DNA of 64,000 nucleotides from contig JAQCIQ010000007.1 in assembly GCA_027592025.1 (NCBI GenBank), positions 23,600 through 87,599 on the forward strand, given 5' to 3'. The position numbers and the translations under genes were made by a program. The stretch comes from Bacteroidota bacterium (GTDB lineage: Bacteria > Bacteroidota > Bacteroidia > Flavobacteriales > Flavobacteriaceae). The notes under the pieces are model-generated. The model made no database searches. It saw only the letters and a list, made by a program, of their open reading frames with translations, and was not told the origin of the DNA. Shown one piece after another: positions 55,777 to 63,809 of this stretch. How positions within the stretch are numbered: the first letter of the stretch is position 1; each line of letters starts with the position of its first letter.

Positions 55777-56790
55777 CTATCCCTCAATTTTCTTAGGAAT
55801 TTTAGGGTTCATGATGCCAAACCACAGCGGAGGAATCAACGACAATAACATCGACGTTGGATAGCCATAAGGCAATTGAGGGCTGCTTTCTTGATGAACC
55901 AAGTTTTGATAAGGCTTGTTGGATTTGTAGTGATGATCGCTGTGTCTTGTCAGTTCATACAACAACATTCTGCCCAATACATGATTAGAATTCCAAGAAT
56001 GAATGACATCAACCCTTTCATATCTGCCGTTGTCATTTAATTTTCTAATCAGGCCGTAATGTTCTATGTAGTTGATGGTTTCTAACAGTAACAGTCCTAC
56101 TACCCCGGCCAGAGCTAGAATAGACATTGGAAAAAGACCTAGCAACGCCACTCCTGCTCCAATCCAAATGAAATGACTGAGCCCCGCCCATAACATGTAA
56201 TTTGAAGCGCTCAAAAAATGTTTTGAAGACCTCTTGAGCAGTTGGCGTTGAATCCGCCACGCCTTGACATAAGTTCCGAACACTGACTGTACATAAAAAG
56301 AATAGACCGATTGATTTTTGCGCGCTGTAGAAGGGTCTTTGGGCGTAGCCACGTCCAAGTGATGGCCGTGATTGTGTTCTATAAAAAAGTGATAATAATG
56401 GCTAGGGAGCAACAACAAAAATGCCGATAAGTGGTCCGTCCAATGACTGCGATGTCCCAATTCGTGAGCCACATTGATGCCATTCGATCCTAAAACAGTG
56501 CCTAGTGACAGTACTAATCCGACCAACTCATAGGGTTGTCTTTCCGATCCAAGCCATTGTGCCGAGTAAATCAGCAAACCATAGACGAAGAACAAATTGC
56601 CGTAAAGCAACACATCAAAAAATCTTTGACGCCATTGATAGTTGTTATCAGCAGACGACACCTGAGTGAATTGTTCAATGACAGGGATAATTACAAAGGC
56701 GTAGCAAACGCCAGAAAAAGAAAAATAGCCACCGGCTTTAAGACCTAAAAAGGTGATTATCGGCAAACTATATGCTAAAATATATTTCAT
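55777..56790 (-). CDS. AlkB-like alkane/fatty-acid membrane hydroxylase
   Basis: A 337-residue integral-membrane di-iron enzyme with about six helices and all histidine boxes of the AlkB/desaturase superfamily: HELGHRSH (about residues 111-118), HNHGHH (about 139-144), NYIEHYGL, and LTRHSDHHYKSN (near 285). The NYIEHYG box between the second and third is typical of alkane 1-monooxygenase. It likely hydroxylates a terminal methyl group of alkane or acyl chains; rubredoxin partners are not nearby. It is divergent from the GH109-like gene. Confidence 0.9.
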   Translation of the reverse strand: MKYILAYSLPIITFLGLKAGGYFSFSGVCYAFVIIPVIEQFTQVSSADNNYQWRQRFFDVLLYGNLFFVYGLLIYSAQWLGSERQPYELVGLVLSLGTVLGSNGINVAHELGHRSHWTDHLSAFLLLLPSHYYHFFIEHNHGHHLDVATPKDPSTARKNQSVYSFYVQSVFGTYVKAWRIQRQLLKRSSKHFLSASNYMLWAGLSHFIWIGAGVALLGLFPMSILALAGVVGLLLLETINYIEHYGLIRKLNDNGRYERVDVIHSWNSNHVLGRMLLYELTRHSDHHYKSNKPYQNLVHQESSPQLPYGYPTSMLLSLIPPLWFGIMNPKIPKKIEG

Positions 56791-56881
56791 GATTGATCAA
56801 AGTTAACAGAAAACATAAATAAGGAGGTGTTTTGGATCAGAAAAAAATCACTAATTTGGATTCCAATTAAACCCAACTGAC

Positions 56882-58276
56882 ATGAAAAATATTGACCGTC
56901 GTTCGTTTCTCCAAAAAACAGGTCTCACTGCAGCAGGGCTGTATTTGGCCAGCACCCTCAAGCTAACAGCCCAAGAAAGGCCTCTCAAGGACGCCGACTA
57001 TATGGGAGATTTTGCAGCACCCAAACTAGATACCGTGCGCATTGCCCTCATTGGTGTTGGCGCTCGAGGATCGGGACATGCCGAACAATTGGCTCAAATT
57101 GAAGGCACGGAGATTGTGGCCATTTCAGACTTGTATGAGGATTTGGCCAATGCTTCCAAAAGCAATTGCATGGCTTTAGGGAAGGGTGACCGACATCAAA
57201 ACATCAAAACATATTTTGGAAAAGAGCACGCTTGGAAAACCATGCTGGCTGAGGTTAAGCCAGATGCCGTATTCATTTCGACCGATTGGGACAACCACGG
57301 GCCCATGGCCGTCGAAGCCATGAAACAAGGAGCCCATGCTTTCGTAGAAGTACCCCTAGCAGTGAGCTTGTCCCAGCTTTGGGAAATAGTAGAAACCTCG
57401 GAGCGCACCAAAAAGCACTGCATGATGATGGAGAACGTTAACTATGGTCGTGAAGAACTTCGCTATTTGAATCTGTGTCGGCAAAATGTCATTGGGGATT
57501 TGCTCCACGGTGAAGCTGCTTACATTCACGAATTGCGATTCCAAATGGAAGAACAGGAACGAGGCACAGGATCTTGGCGCACCTTCCAGTACGCCAAACG
57601 CAATGGCAACCTTTACCCAACTCACGGATTGGGGCCAGTCGCCCAGTATATGAATTTGGCCCGTGGTGAAGACAATTTCAAATCATTGGTTTCTTACTCG
57701 ACACCAGCTTTTGGCCGTCAGCAATATGCCAAATCCCATTATCCCGAGGATCACCAATGGAATGCCTTAAATTACAAAGGTGGTGACATGAACACCTCCA
57801 TCGTCAAAACACATTTGGGACGAACCATTATGGTCCAGTGGGATGAAACCAGTCCTCGTCCCTATTCTCGGCACAATTTGATTCAAGGCACTAAAGGCAC
57901 CCTTGCTGGATTTCCAACCCGAGTGGCCCTAGAAGGCGGAGTGCCGGGTGCCACAGACAGTCATCACTATTGGGCTCAAGGCGAACAACTTGACGCTTTT
58001 AACGAACAGTATGAACATCCGATGTACCGCCGTTTAGGCAAAGTTGCCGAAGCCATGGGTGGTCACGGTGGTATGGATTTTTTGATGTTATACCGCATTG
58101 TCGAATGTTTGAGAAACGGTCTTCCTCTGGATCAAAACCTTTACGAAGGCTGCTTTTGGAGTGCTGTCGCTCCGTTGAGTGAAGCGTCGGTAGCACAGGA
58201 CGGCATGCCTCAAGACTTTCCGGATTTCACCAGAGGACAATGGAAAAACACCCTTCCCTTGAATGTTGTTGACTAA
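56882..58276 (+). CDS. Gfo/Idh/MocA family oxidoreductase, GH109-like, Tat-exported
   Basis: A 464-residue protein with a twin-arginine signal (DRRSFLQKTGLTAAGLYLAS), then an NAD-binding Rossmann fold (ALIGVGARGSGHAEQL) and a C-terminal substrate domain. Large insertions (TGSWRTFQYAKRNGNLYPTHGLGP) match GH109-type alpha-N-acetylgalactosaminidases that use NAD in a redox-assisted mechanism. It would act in the periplasm on an exogenous glycan. The exact sugar is an inference. The next gene overlaps its end by 14 nt, suggesting an operon. Confidence 0.85.
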   Translation: MKNIDRRSFLQKTGLTAAGLYLASTLKLTAQERPLKDADYMGDFAAPKLDTVRIALIGVGARGSGHAEQLAQIEGTEIVAISDLYEDLANASKSNCMALGKGDRHQNIKTYFGKEHAWKTMLAEVKPDAVFISTDWDNHGPMAVEAMKQGAHAFVEVPLAVSLSQLWEIVETSERTKKHCMMMENVNYGREELRYLNLCRQNVIGDLLHGEAAYIHELRFQMEEQERGTGSWRTFQYAKRNGNLYPTHGLGPVAQYMNLARGEDNFKSLVSYSTPAFGRQQYAKSHYPEDHQWNALNYKGGDMNTSIVKTHLGRTIMVQWDETSPRPYSRHNLIQGTKGTLAGFPTRVALEGGVPGATDSHHYWAQGEQLDAFNEQYEHPMYRRLGKVAEAMGGHGGMDFLMLYRIVECLRNGLPLDQNLYEGCFWSAVAPLSEASVAQDGMPQDFPDFTRGQWKNTLPLNVVD

Positions 58277-59345
58277 ATCCGAATTGGCTTTTCAGATTCA
58301 AGTCCCCGGTCGGGTTTGTTTTTTTGGCGATCATCAAGACTATCTCGGACTTCCTGTCATTGCTGGTGCCATTGATCGGTACATCACTTTGACCGCCCAA
58401 CCCAACGGGCTGGATTGTTTTAACATCACCCTGACAAACACCAATACCGCCAAGCGGATTCCACTTTCGCTCCAAGCGTTTACCGCCCAACCCGATTATT
58501 TTTTCTCTGGTCTTGCTGTCATGTTAGATCAAGGCGTGCGCATTGAGCAGGGCTATGACCTCACTATTGAAGGCAATATCCCCATGAATGCTGGACTCTC
58601 TAGCTCCACCGCTTTGGTCACTGCGTGGATCAAGTTTCTGGCTGCGGTTGGCTTTCCGCATCCAACGACCACCAACGACCAAATTGCCACATGGTCCCAT
58701 CGGGCCGAGGTTGCATTTTTTAATCAACCAGGGGGTCATATGGACCACATCACCATAGCGCATCAGGGCTTGATTTGTCTTGACAATACCACTTTAGCCG
58801 TTGAAACCCTCAACTCCCCTTTTGAAAGTATCGTCATTGCCGAATCGGGTATTGAGAAAAAAACCCTTGAGGTTTTGAGAAATGCCCGCACCTATGCCGA
58901 AAAAGCCATTCAATCGGTAAAAACCGCCAATCCCGAATTTAAACTCCATCAGGCTGATGGCAGTGCTGTGCGGCGCTACATGAATGTCATTGACCCACTG
59001 CACCGCAAACACTGGTATGCTGCTATCCACAACCACTTGATTACTCGAGAGGCGCTCCAATTGTTCAAACAACAAGGAACGGCGGAGTCTCTTGGACGTC
59101 TGATGAATGCCCATCAGCACATTTTAGAAAACTGTATCGAAAACACACCCAAAGCCATGTCCCAGATGATGGACTTGGCCCATCAAAGCGGTGCCTATGG
59201 TGCCAAAATTGTCGGCTCGGGAGGTGGAGGCGTCATGGTAGCCCTTTGTTCCAAAGACAACTGCAAAAAAGTGATGCAAGCCTTTAAGGAGGCAGGAGCC
59301 GTGAGCGCCTATGAAGTACAACTCCTCCAGGCTAGAGACATTTGA
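58263..59345 (+). CDS. GHMP family sugar kinase (galactokinase/mevalonate-kinase-like)
   Basis: A 360-residue GHMP kinase with motif 1 GRVCFFGDHQDYLG, motif 2 (ATP loop) PMNAGLSSSTALV and motif 3 GAKIVGSGGGGVMVAL. It phosphorylates a small substrate, most likely a hexose given the galactokinase-like GDHQDY motif (compare GEHTDY). It overlaps the GH109-like gene by 14 nt, so the two may process a released sugar. Substrate is not predictable; no sugar epimerase or transferase is adjacent. Confidence 0.85.
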   Translation: MLLTKSELAFQIQVPGRVCFFGDHQDYLGLPVIAGAIDRYITLTAQPNGLDCFNITLTNTNTAKRIPLSLQAFTAQPDYFFSGLAVMLDQGVRIEQGYDLTIEGNIPMNAGLSSSTALVTAWIKFLAAVGFPHPTTTNDQIATWSHRAEVAFFNQPGGHMDHITIAHQGLICLDNTTLAVETLNSPFESIVIAESGIEKKTLEVLRNARTYAEKAIQSVKTANPEFKLHQADGSAVRRYMNVIDPLHRKHWYAAIHNHLITREALQLFKQQGTAESLGRLMNAHQHILENCIENTPKAMSQMMDLAHQSGAYGAKIVGSGGGGVMVALCSKDNCKKVMQAFKEAGAVSAYEVQLLQARDI

Positions 59346-59425
59346 AATAGTTGTTTCAACGCCGTCCCTATAAAGTAATTTTTTATTAAATTTGGTTATA
59401 CGCTGCACAAATCCGTATAGCACCC

Positions 59426-60574
59426 ATGAAAAACATACAGCTTGTCCCCGACATCCGTTACCGCCAGCCCATCATCAAAGCTGTTTTTGCTTTCGACTGG
59501 GAGTTGATCGCATTGGTCAAAGCTCAAAAAGGGGCACGGTGGAGCCAAACGCTAAGATCGTGGTATTTTTCGCAAAAAGATTTTAAGCTTAATGCCTTTT
59601 GTCAAGCCATGAAGAGCAAAGCCTTTGTGGACTATTCGGCACTTAAAAAAAATACCCCTATTCCTACTCCAAAAAATACAACTTCAAAACCATCTGAAAG
59701 TAGTGTAGCACTTCCCAAAGCCTTTATCGAAAAACTTATTTTAAAAAGGTATAGCCATAACACCGTAAAAACGTATTGTAGTTGTTTTCTTAAATTCATG
59801 CTATTTTATGAAAGAACATCAATTGACTTGCTTACAAAAAAGGATATTCAAGAGTTCATACTTTATTTAATTCAACACGAAAAAGTAAGTCCCTCAACGC
59901 AAAATCAATACATCAATGCCATTAAGTTTTACTACGAAAAGGTTTTGAACCAACCCAAGATAGTTTTTGCTATTGAACGACCCCGAAAGCGAAATCATTT
60001 ACCCAAAATCATCACAGAGCATGAAGTTTTAGGATTGTTAAGGGCAACTCAAAATCTAAAACACAAAGCCATTACTTGTTTGCTCTACGCATCCGGATTA
60101 AGAATTAGTGAAGTGATTCATTTAAACGTATCCGATTTAGATTTTACAAATCACACTATTTTAATTAAGCAATCCAAGGGATTTAAAGACCGTTTAAGTA
60201 TTATGGGCGAGGCTGCCGCCCTTGTGCTGAAAAAATATCTAAAAATTTATCAGCCCAAGGGTCATTTATTTGAAGGGCAATTTGGAGGAAATTATTCTCC
60301 GAGAAGCATCAATAAATTTTTAAAACAAAATGCAAAAGAAGCAGGAATATCCGTCAATATTTCAGCCCATATGTTACGTCATAGTTTTGCAACGCATCTG
60401 CTGGACAATGGTACCGATATCCGCTTTATTCAGGAATTATTAGGACATAGCTCTACCAAAACTACCCAAAGGTATACGCACGTTTCACAATGTATGTTAA
60501 AACGAATTGAAAGTCCTATTGATCGGATTTTGAAAAACAGAAGTATTGATTATCAGCATGTTAATTATATGTAA
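59426..60574 (+). CDS. Tyrosine site-specific recombinase with extra N-terminal domain
   Basis: A 382-residue XerC/D-like recombinase. Catalytic residues are visible: R226 (ASGLRISEV), K251 (KQSKGFKDR), H315 and R318 (HMLRHSFATH), H341 (LGHSSTKTTQ) and the nucleophile Y350 (RYTHV). The first 80-90 residues form a separate small domain (AFDWELIALVKAQKGARWSQ followed by a tryptophan-tyrosine pair), reminiscent of HARP-like nucleic-acid-binding motifs, then a core-binding domain. The approximately 16-residue IntI-specific insertion between the catalytic regions is not seen. An att-like junction and gene cassettes follow 50 nt downstream on the same strand, so it is the likely cassette recombinase. 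Confidence 0.9.
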   Translation: MKNIQLVPDIRYRQPIIKAVFAFDWELIALVKAQKGARWSQTLRSWYFSQKDFKLNAFCQAMKSKAFVDYSALKKNTPIPTPKNTTSKPSESSVALPKAFIEKLILKRYSHNTVKTYCSCFLKFMLFYERTSIDLLTKKDIQEFILYLIQHEKVSPSTQNQYINAIKFYYEKVLNQPKIVFAIERPRKRNHLPKIITEHEVLGLLRATQNLKHKAITCLLYASGLRISEVIHLNVSDLDFTNHTILIKQSKGFKDRLSIMGEAAALVLKKYLKIYQPKGHLFEGQFGGNYSPRSINKFLKQNAKEAGISVNISAHMLRHSFATHLLDNGTDIRFIQELLGHSSTKTTQRYTHVSQCMLKRIESPIDRILKNRSIDYQHVNYM

Positions 60575-60596
60575 ACAAAATTCTATAAAAACGATG

Positions 60597-60616
60597 TATC
60601 GGAACCTGTTCCGATA
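60597..60616. repeat. Palindrome beside the cassette entry site
   Basis: TATCGGAAC (60597-60605) and GTTCCGATA (60608-60616) are perfect inverted arms with a 2-nt centre, lying between the recombinase stop and the att-like junction. There is no T-tract, so recombinase binding is a better guess than termination. Confidence 0.55.
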
Positions 60617-60623
60617 TACAGTA

Positions 60624-60633
60624 GTTAGCGTTT
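60624..60633 (+). other. Cassette-array entry junction (attI-like)
   Basis: GTTAGCGTTT at 60624-60633 is the exact reverse complement of AAACGCTAAC at 62676-62685, the start of the first stem-loop site. This is what is expected if a circular cassette whose attachment site held both halves was opened at G/TT and inserted here. The tract marks the 5' boundary of cassette 1. Confidence 0.7.
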
Positions 60634-60667
60634 ATTGGTAAAAGAAAGAAAAAACAATAAATTTAAC

Positions 60668-60687
60668 AGGCAAAACCCGAAAAGCCT
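60668..60687 (+). promoter_or_regulatory. Leader hairpin motif in cassette 1
   Basis: AGGC (60668-60671) and GCCT (60684-60687) flank an A/C-rich loop (AAAACCCGAAAA), ending 38 nt before the ATG at 60725. A closely similar sequence lies at the same distance before the gene of cassette 2 (62902-62920). Confidence 0.4.
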
Positions 60688-60724
60688 TTTTAACAAAGTT
60701 GGGATAATTTAAAAAATTTAAGCA

Positions 60725-62032
60725 ATGAAAAACCAAAGATTATTTTCAGGAGAATACTGGATGATCGTATTTAGCATTTTTCTAACAACTACACCTTTAA
60801 ACTCAACAGCACAAGTTGTAGCTGAAATTGGTGATAAATCTGAAAGCACATCTTCGTTAACCCTCACCTTAACCCACCGTTTTCAGCGTAATAATGCCTC
60901 GCAATTACACAAGAATGATCATTACGATAGAAGTATTAACTCTCCGAAATCAGTCAAAATATTAGACAAAAAAAAGAAATTTTACGTTCATTCATTGGAA
61001 GGTTATACCACTTCGGTTTATTCTTTAGAAAATTTTAATCTTTTAAGAACCATTGAGCATAAGTTTGATGAAACAAATCAAGCTTTATTTCAGGATACAT
61101 TTTATTTCGACCTGAAATTTAAAACAAAATCAACTAAATTGAACGAATTTAAAGGCAAACCTGTTGAAAGTTGTTTAACCCATGACGGGAAATATCTTTG
61201 GACAACTTATTACAGAAGATCATACGACCTCAATGCAATAGATCCTTCCGCAGTATGCATCATTGATACAGATAGCGATAGTATCGTTCGTATAATTCCA
61301 ACTGGCCCCCTACCTAAAATGATTGCTTCCTCCCCGGACAACAAACATGTCGCTATTTCACACTGGGGAAACAATACCGTGGCATTGTTAGATATACAAG
61401 GAGAAAATCCCAATAGTTTTCATTACGTCTCAGAGTTGCTCATAGATAAAGAAATGAATTTAAATTATGGCAAAGAAGAAAATATAAATAGAGATCAAGG
61501 GTGTGGTGCCTGCTTGAGAGGCACCATTTTTTCACCCGATTCTAAGTACCTGTTTATTGGAAAAATGGGTGGAGCATCAATTGCAATTATAGATGTAGAA
61601 ACAAAGAAATACCTTGGCGATATAAAGGGAATGAGGGGAAACTTAAGGCACTTAATTATGAGCAATGGGTGGTTGTACCTCAGTATCAATAAATATGGCT
61701 ACATACAACGCACTCCATTAATTGATTTTGTCGCACACATCGAAAAAATAAATGAACCCTACAATAACTGGGAAGAATTGTATGTTGGAAACGGTGCAAG
61801 AACAATTGAAGCCACTTCAGATGGAAAATTTATATTTGCCTGTATTAACTACCAATCAGAATTGGTTGTTGTAAATACAGAATCCTTCAAGGTTGAAACA
61901 AAAATAAAAGTGGATAGTTATCCGGTTGGCCTTGCAATTTCAAAAGACAATAAATGGGTTATAACAACGTCTCAAGGTAAGGAATCGAAGGGCGGCAACA
62001 GTGTCTGTGTGTTTAATATAAATAAGTTTTAA
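60725..62032 (+). CDS. Secreted YVTN-type beta-propeller protein, cassette 1 cargo
   Basis: A 435-residue exported protein: an N-terminal hydrophobic segment with a probable cleavage after LNSTAQ, then repeated blades of the YVTN/YNCE kind, for example TIFSPDSKYLFIGKMGGASI, IEATSDGKFIFACINYQSEL and LAISKDNKWVITTSQGKES. A CGAC pair lies near residue 260. The A/T-rich, Asn/Lys-rich coding is unlike the upstream core genes, a sign of transfer. It is followed 9 nt later by a NlpC/P60 gene in the same cassette, so the two may act together at the cell envelope. Ligand unknown. Confidence 0.8.
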   Translation: MKNQRLFSGEYWMIVFSIFLTTTPLNSTAQVVAEIGDKSESTSSLTLTLTHRFQRNNASQLHKNDHYDRSINSPKSVKILDKKKKFYVHSLEGYTTSVYSLENFNLLRTIEHKFDETNQALFQDTFYFDLKFKTKSTKLNEFKGKPVESCLTHDGKYLWTTYYRRSYDLNAIDPSAVCIIDTDSDSIVRIIPTGPLPKMIASSPDNKHVAISHWGNNTVALLDIQGENPNSFHYVSELLIDKEMNLNYGKEENINRDQGCGACLRGTIFSPDSKYLFIGKMGGASIAIIDVETKKYLGDIKGMRGNLRHLIMSNGWLYLSINKYGYIQRTPLIDFVAHIEKINEPYNNWEELYVGNGARTIEATSDGKFIFACINYQSELVVVNTESFKVETKIKVDSYPVGLAISKDNKWVITTSQGKESKGGNSVCVFNINKF

Positions 62033-62041
62033 ATTTGATGC

Positions 62042-62578
62042 ATGGTGAAGTTTCTATTTATTGGTTTTTTAATTATTTGTAGTTCAACTTCTTTTTCACA
62101 AGACTCATTAGATACTGTAGTAAAAGAAAACATTAATACAGCTATAGACTCTATATCAATAACTAGTTTGTCGAAATACGGCATAGACAAACAATTAATC
62201 GTATGTAATCCGATGTATACTAAAGTTATAGAATGGATGGGAATACCTTATAGTTTTGGAGGTAATTCAAAAAAAGGTATAGATTGTTCTCATTTGGTTA
62301 TTCAGTTGACGAAAGACATTTATTATAATTCTATTAGTGGCAATGCAGCAACCCTATATGAAGCGTCCCATAAACTAAAGATACAAGAACTTTCAGAAGG
62401 AGATTTGGTTTTTTTTAAAATTAACACATCCTACATTTCTCATGTTGGGGTGTATCTTCAAAACGACCTATTTGTTCACGCCACGGTAGGTAAAGGGGTA
62501 ATGATAAGCTCATTAAATGAACCCTATTACAAAAAGTATTTTTTCGGAAGTGGTAGATTTGTTGACCATGATTATTAA
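62042..62578 (+). CDS. NlpC/P60 family peptidase, cassette 1 cargo
   Basis: A 178-residue exported cysteine peptidase (C40). A signal peptide (MVKFLFIGFLIICSSTSFSQ) leads to a catalytic domain with C82 in GIDCSHL, H134 in SHVGVY and a third polar residue H146 in FVHATVG. Such enzymes cleave gamma-D-glutamyl-diaminopimelate or similar bonds in peptidoglycan. Its location in a mobile cassette with a propeller protein suggests cell-wall remodelling or antagonism toward competitors; this is inference. A 97-nt tract separates its stop from the stem-loop site. Confidence 0.88.
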   Translation: MVKFLFIGFLIICSSTSFSQDSLDTVVKENINTAIDSISITSLSKYGIDKQLIVCNPMYTKVIEWMGIPYSFGGNSKKGIDCSHLVIQLTKDIYYNSISGNAATLYEASHKLKIQELSEGDLVFFKINTSYISHVGVYLQNDLFVHATVGKGVMISSLNEPYYKKYFFGSGRFVDHDY

Positions 62579-62675
62579 GAACAATAATAAAACAAATAAT
62601 ATTGAAAGCTTTCCCGGGAACTGAAGTGTTTGTCAAATTTGTATTGAAAGTAAGACAAGTGAAATAGAACCAACG

Positions 62676-62812
62676 AAACGCTAACAGCACCTACAAGAAA
62701 TTGGCGGTTCAGTGGTTAAATGAAGTTCAGTTTTTCAATCAAACTTTAGTGCAGGTTGAAAGTTTTGTGCTTCGAAATCGCCAACTTCTTTTAGCTGCAA
62801 AACGTTATGGGC
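62676..62812 (+). other. Stem-loop recombination site 1 (attC-like), end of cassette 1
   Basis: The core is 132 nt, from CGCTAAC (62679-62685) to GTTATGG (62804-62810). Inside are 20-nt arms at 62687-62706 and 62779-62798 that pair at 17 of 20 positions around a 72-nt loop. The left end AAACGCTAAC is the exact reverse complement of the cassette 1 start (60624-60633). The right end GTTATGGGC begins cassette 2 and is the reverse complement of the left end of site 2. The AAC...GTT ends match integron R''/R' boxes. Confidence 0.75.
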
Positions 62813-62901
62813 AAGTTTAAAAGATAAAGTATGTTGAATCTTAAATAATAATTACTATGTTTATAAAAAAGTGGAGATCAGCAACCACTTTAAAAAAAAA
62901 C

Positions 62902-62920
62902 GGGGCGAAACCGAAAAGCC
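62902..62920 (+). promoter_or_regulatory. Leader hairpin motif in cassette 2
   Basis: GGGGCGAAACCGAAAAGCC, with GGC and GCC able to pair, ends 35 nt before the ATG at 62955. It closely matches the cassette 1 leader (GGC, A/C-rich loop, GAAAAGCC), suggesting a shared 5' RNA or promoter-proximal element. Confidence 0.4.
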
Positions 62921-62954
62921 ATATGAGTAGGAACAAATTTAAATTCAAAAAAAA

Positions 62955-63242
62955 ATGAAATCACTTATCAAATCATTCTTTCTGGTATTTACACTCTTTC
63001 TTGTAAGTTGCTCAGGTAAAATTAACAAGGATAATTATGACAAAATATCAAACGGCATGTCAGTGTCACAGGTAGAATCTATATTAGGAGAGGGAGAATC
63101 GCAAGCTTCGTCAAATGTAGATTTAGGTGAGTATGGTGGAAATGTCAGCTCAGAAGTTATTACTTGGCAAAAAGGATCAAATGTTATCTCAATTACATTT
63201 TCTAACGGAACGGTAATGGCAAAAGCTCAAAGTGGGCTTTAG
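62955..63242 (+). CDS. Small lipoprotein, DUF3862/SmpA-like, cassette 2 cargo
   Basis: A 95-residue lipoprotein with a lipobox (FLVSCSG, Cys19) and a single small domain: YDKISNGMSVSQVESILGEG, then a beta-sheet with VITWQKGSNVISITFSNG and a final strand. The NGMSxxxVxxxLG pattern is the BamE/SmpA/BLIP-like fold seen in DUF3862 proteins. Function in this context is unknown; the fold can serve as a scaffold or inhibitor. It is the only gene in its cassette and ends 82 nt before stem-loop site 2. Confidence 0.8.
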   Translation: MKSLIKSFFLVFTLFLVSCSGKINKDNYDKISNGMSVSQVESILGEGESQASSNVDLGEYGGNVSSEVITWQKGSNVISITFSNGTVMAKAQSGL

Positions 63243-63324
63243 TTATTAAAAAGAATGTGATAAATTATTAAGCAGTATGACATCTCAAGAAATGAACTGT
63301 GTAATGTCAAAATGGAATAAATCA

Positions 63325-63461
63325 GCCCATAACAGGCGTTTGGCAAAAAAGCGGTTTCAGTAGTTAATTGAACATTCTACCTCGTATTAACTTTTGTGCT
63401 GGGTTTACAATTCAGTGCTTCGAAATCCGCTTCTTCGCCAAGCGCCAAACCGTTGTGGTGC
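63325..63461 (+). other. Stem-loop recombination site 2 (attC-like), end of cassette 2
   Basis: The core is 132 nt, from CCATAAC (63327-63333) to GTTGTGG (63452-63458). The 20-nt arms at 63335-63354 and 63427-63446 pair at 17 of 20 positions around a 72-nt loop, the same geometry as site 1. By hand count the two loops agree at about 44 of 72 positions, including an identical GTGCTTCGAAAT. The left end GCCCATAAC is the exact reverse complement of cassette 2's start (62804-62812). Confidence 0.75.
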
Positions 63462-63500
63462 ATTATAAACGAAACTGAAATACAAGAAAAATAGAATTAT

Positions 63501-63809
63501 ATGATACTAACAGCAATAATATTCATCATACTCGGAATTATTATAAAATACGGAAAAATGTATTGGTTGATTGCAGGATATAATACTATGCCGAAAGAAG
63601 AAAAGGAAAAGTATGATATAGAAGGAATAGCAAGTGAATTTCGAAATGTAATGTTCGGAATGGCTCTTATCATAATTGTCGGCTACTTCATTGCTAATTT
63701 GACCGAAAGCCCTATTATTCAAGATTATGCTTTTTGGGCATCAATGGCTATTGGTATACCATACTTGCTGATTAAATCAAACTCGAAGAAATTTAAACTC
63801 AAAAAATGA
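63501..63809 (+). CDS. DUF3784 family membrane protein, cassette 3 cargo
   Basis: A 102-residue protein with three membrane segments (about residues 2-18, 50-70 and 78-93) and the DUF3784 hallmark LIAGYNTMPKEEKEKYD at residues 23-39. Function unknown; these proteins often accompany SdpI-like genes. Its stop overlaps the next start by 4 nt (ATGA), so the two are coupled in one cassette. Confidence 0.82.
   Translation: MILTAIIFIILGIIIKYGKMYWLIAGYNTMPKEEKEKYDIEGIASEFRNVMFGMALIIIVGYFIANLTESPIIQDYAFWASMAIGIPYLLIKSNSKKFKLKK

Noticed and set aside
59426..60574. Calling the recombinase a true integron integrase (IntI)
   Set aside because: The region between the catalytic lysine and HxxR is as short as in XerC/D and the IntI-specific insertion is not visible, so I describe the system only as integron-like.
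62421..62690. 89-codon minus-strand frame over the end of the NlpC gene and stem-loop site 1
   Set aside because: It lies antisense to a strong gene and runs into a structured recombination site; composition is not protein-like and the start is GTG.
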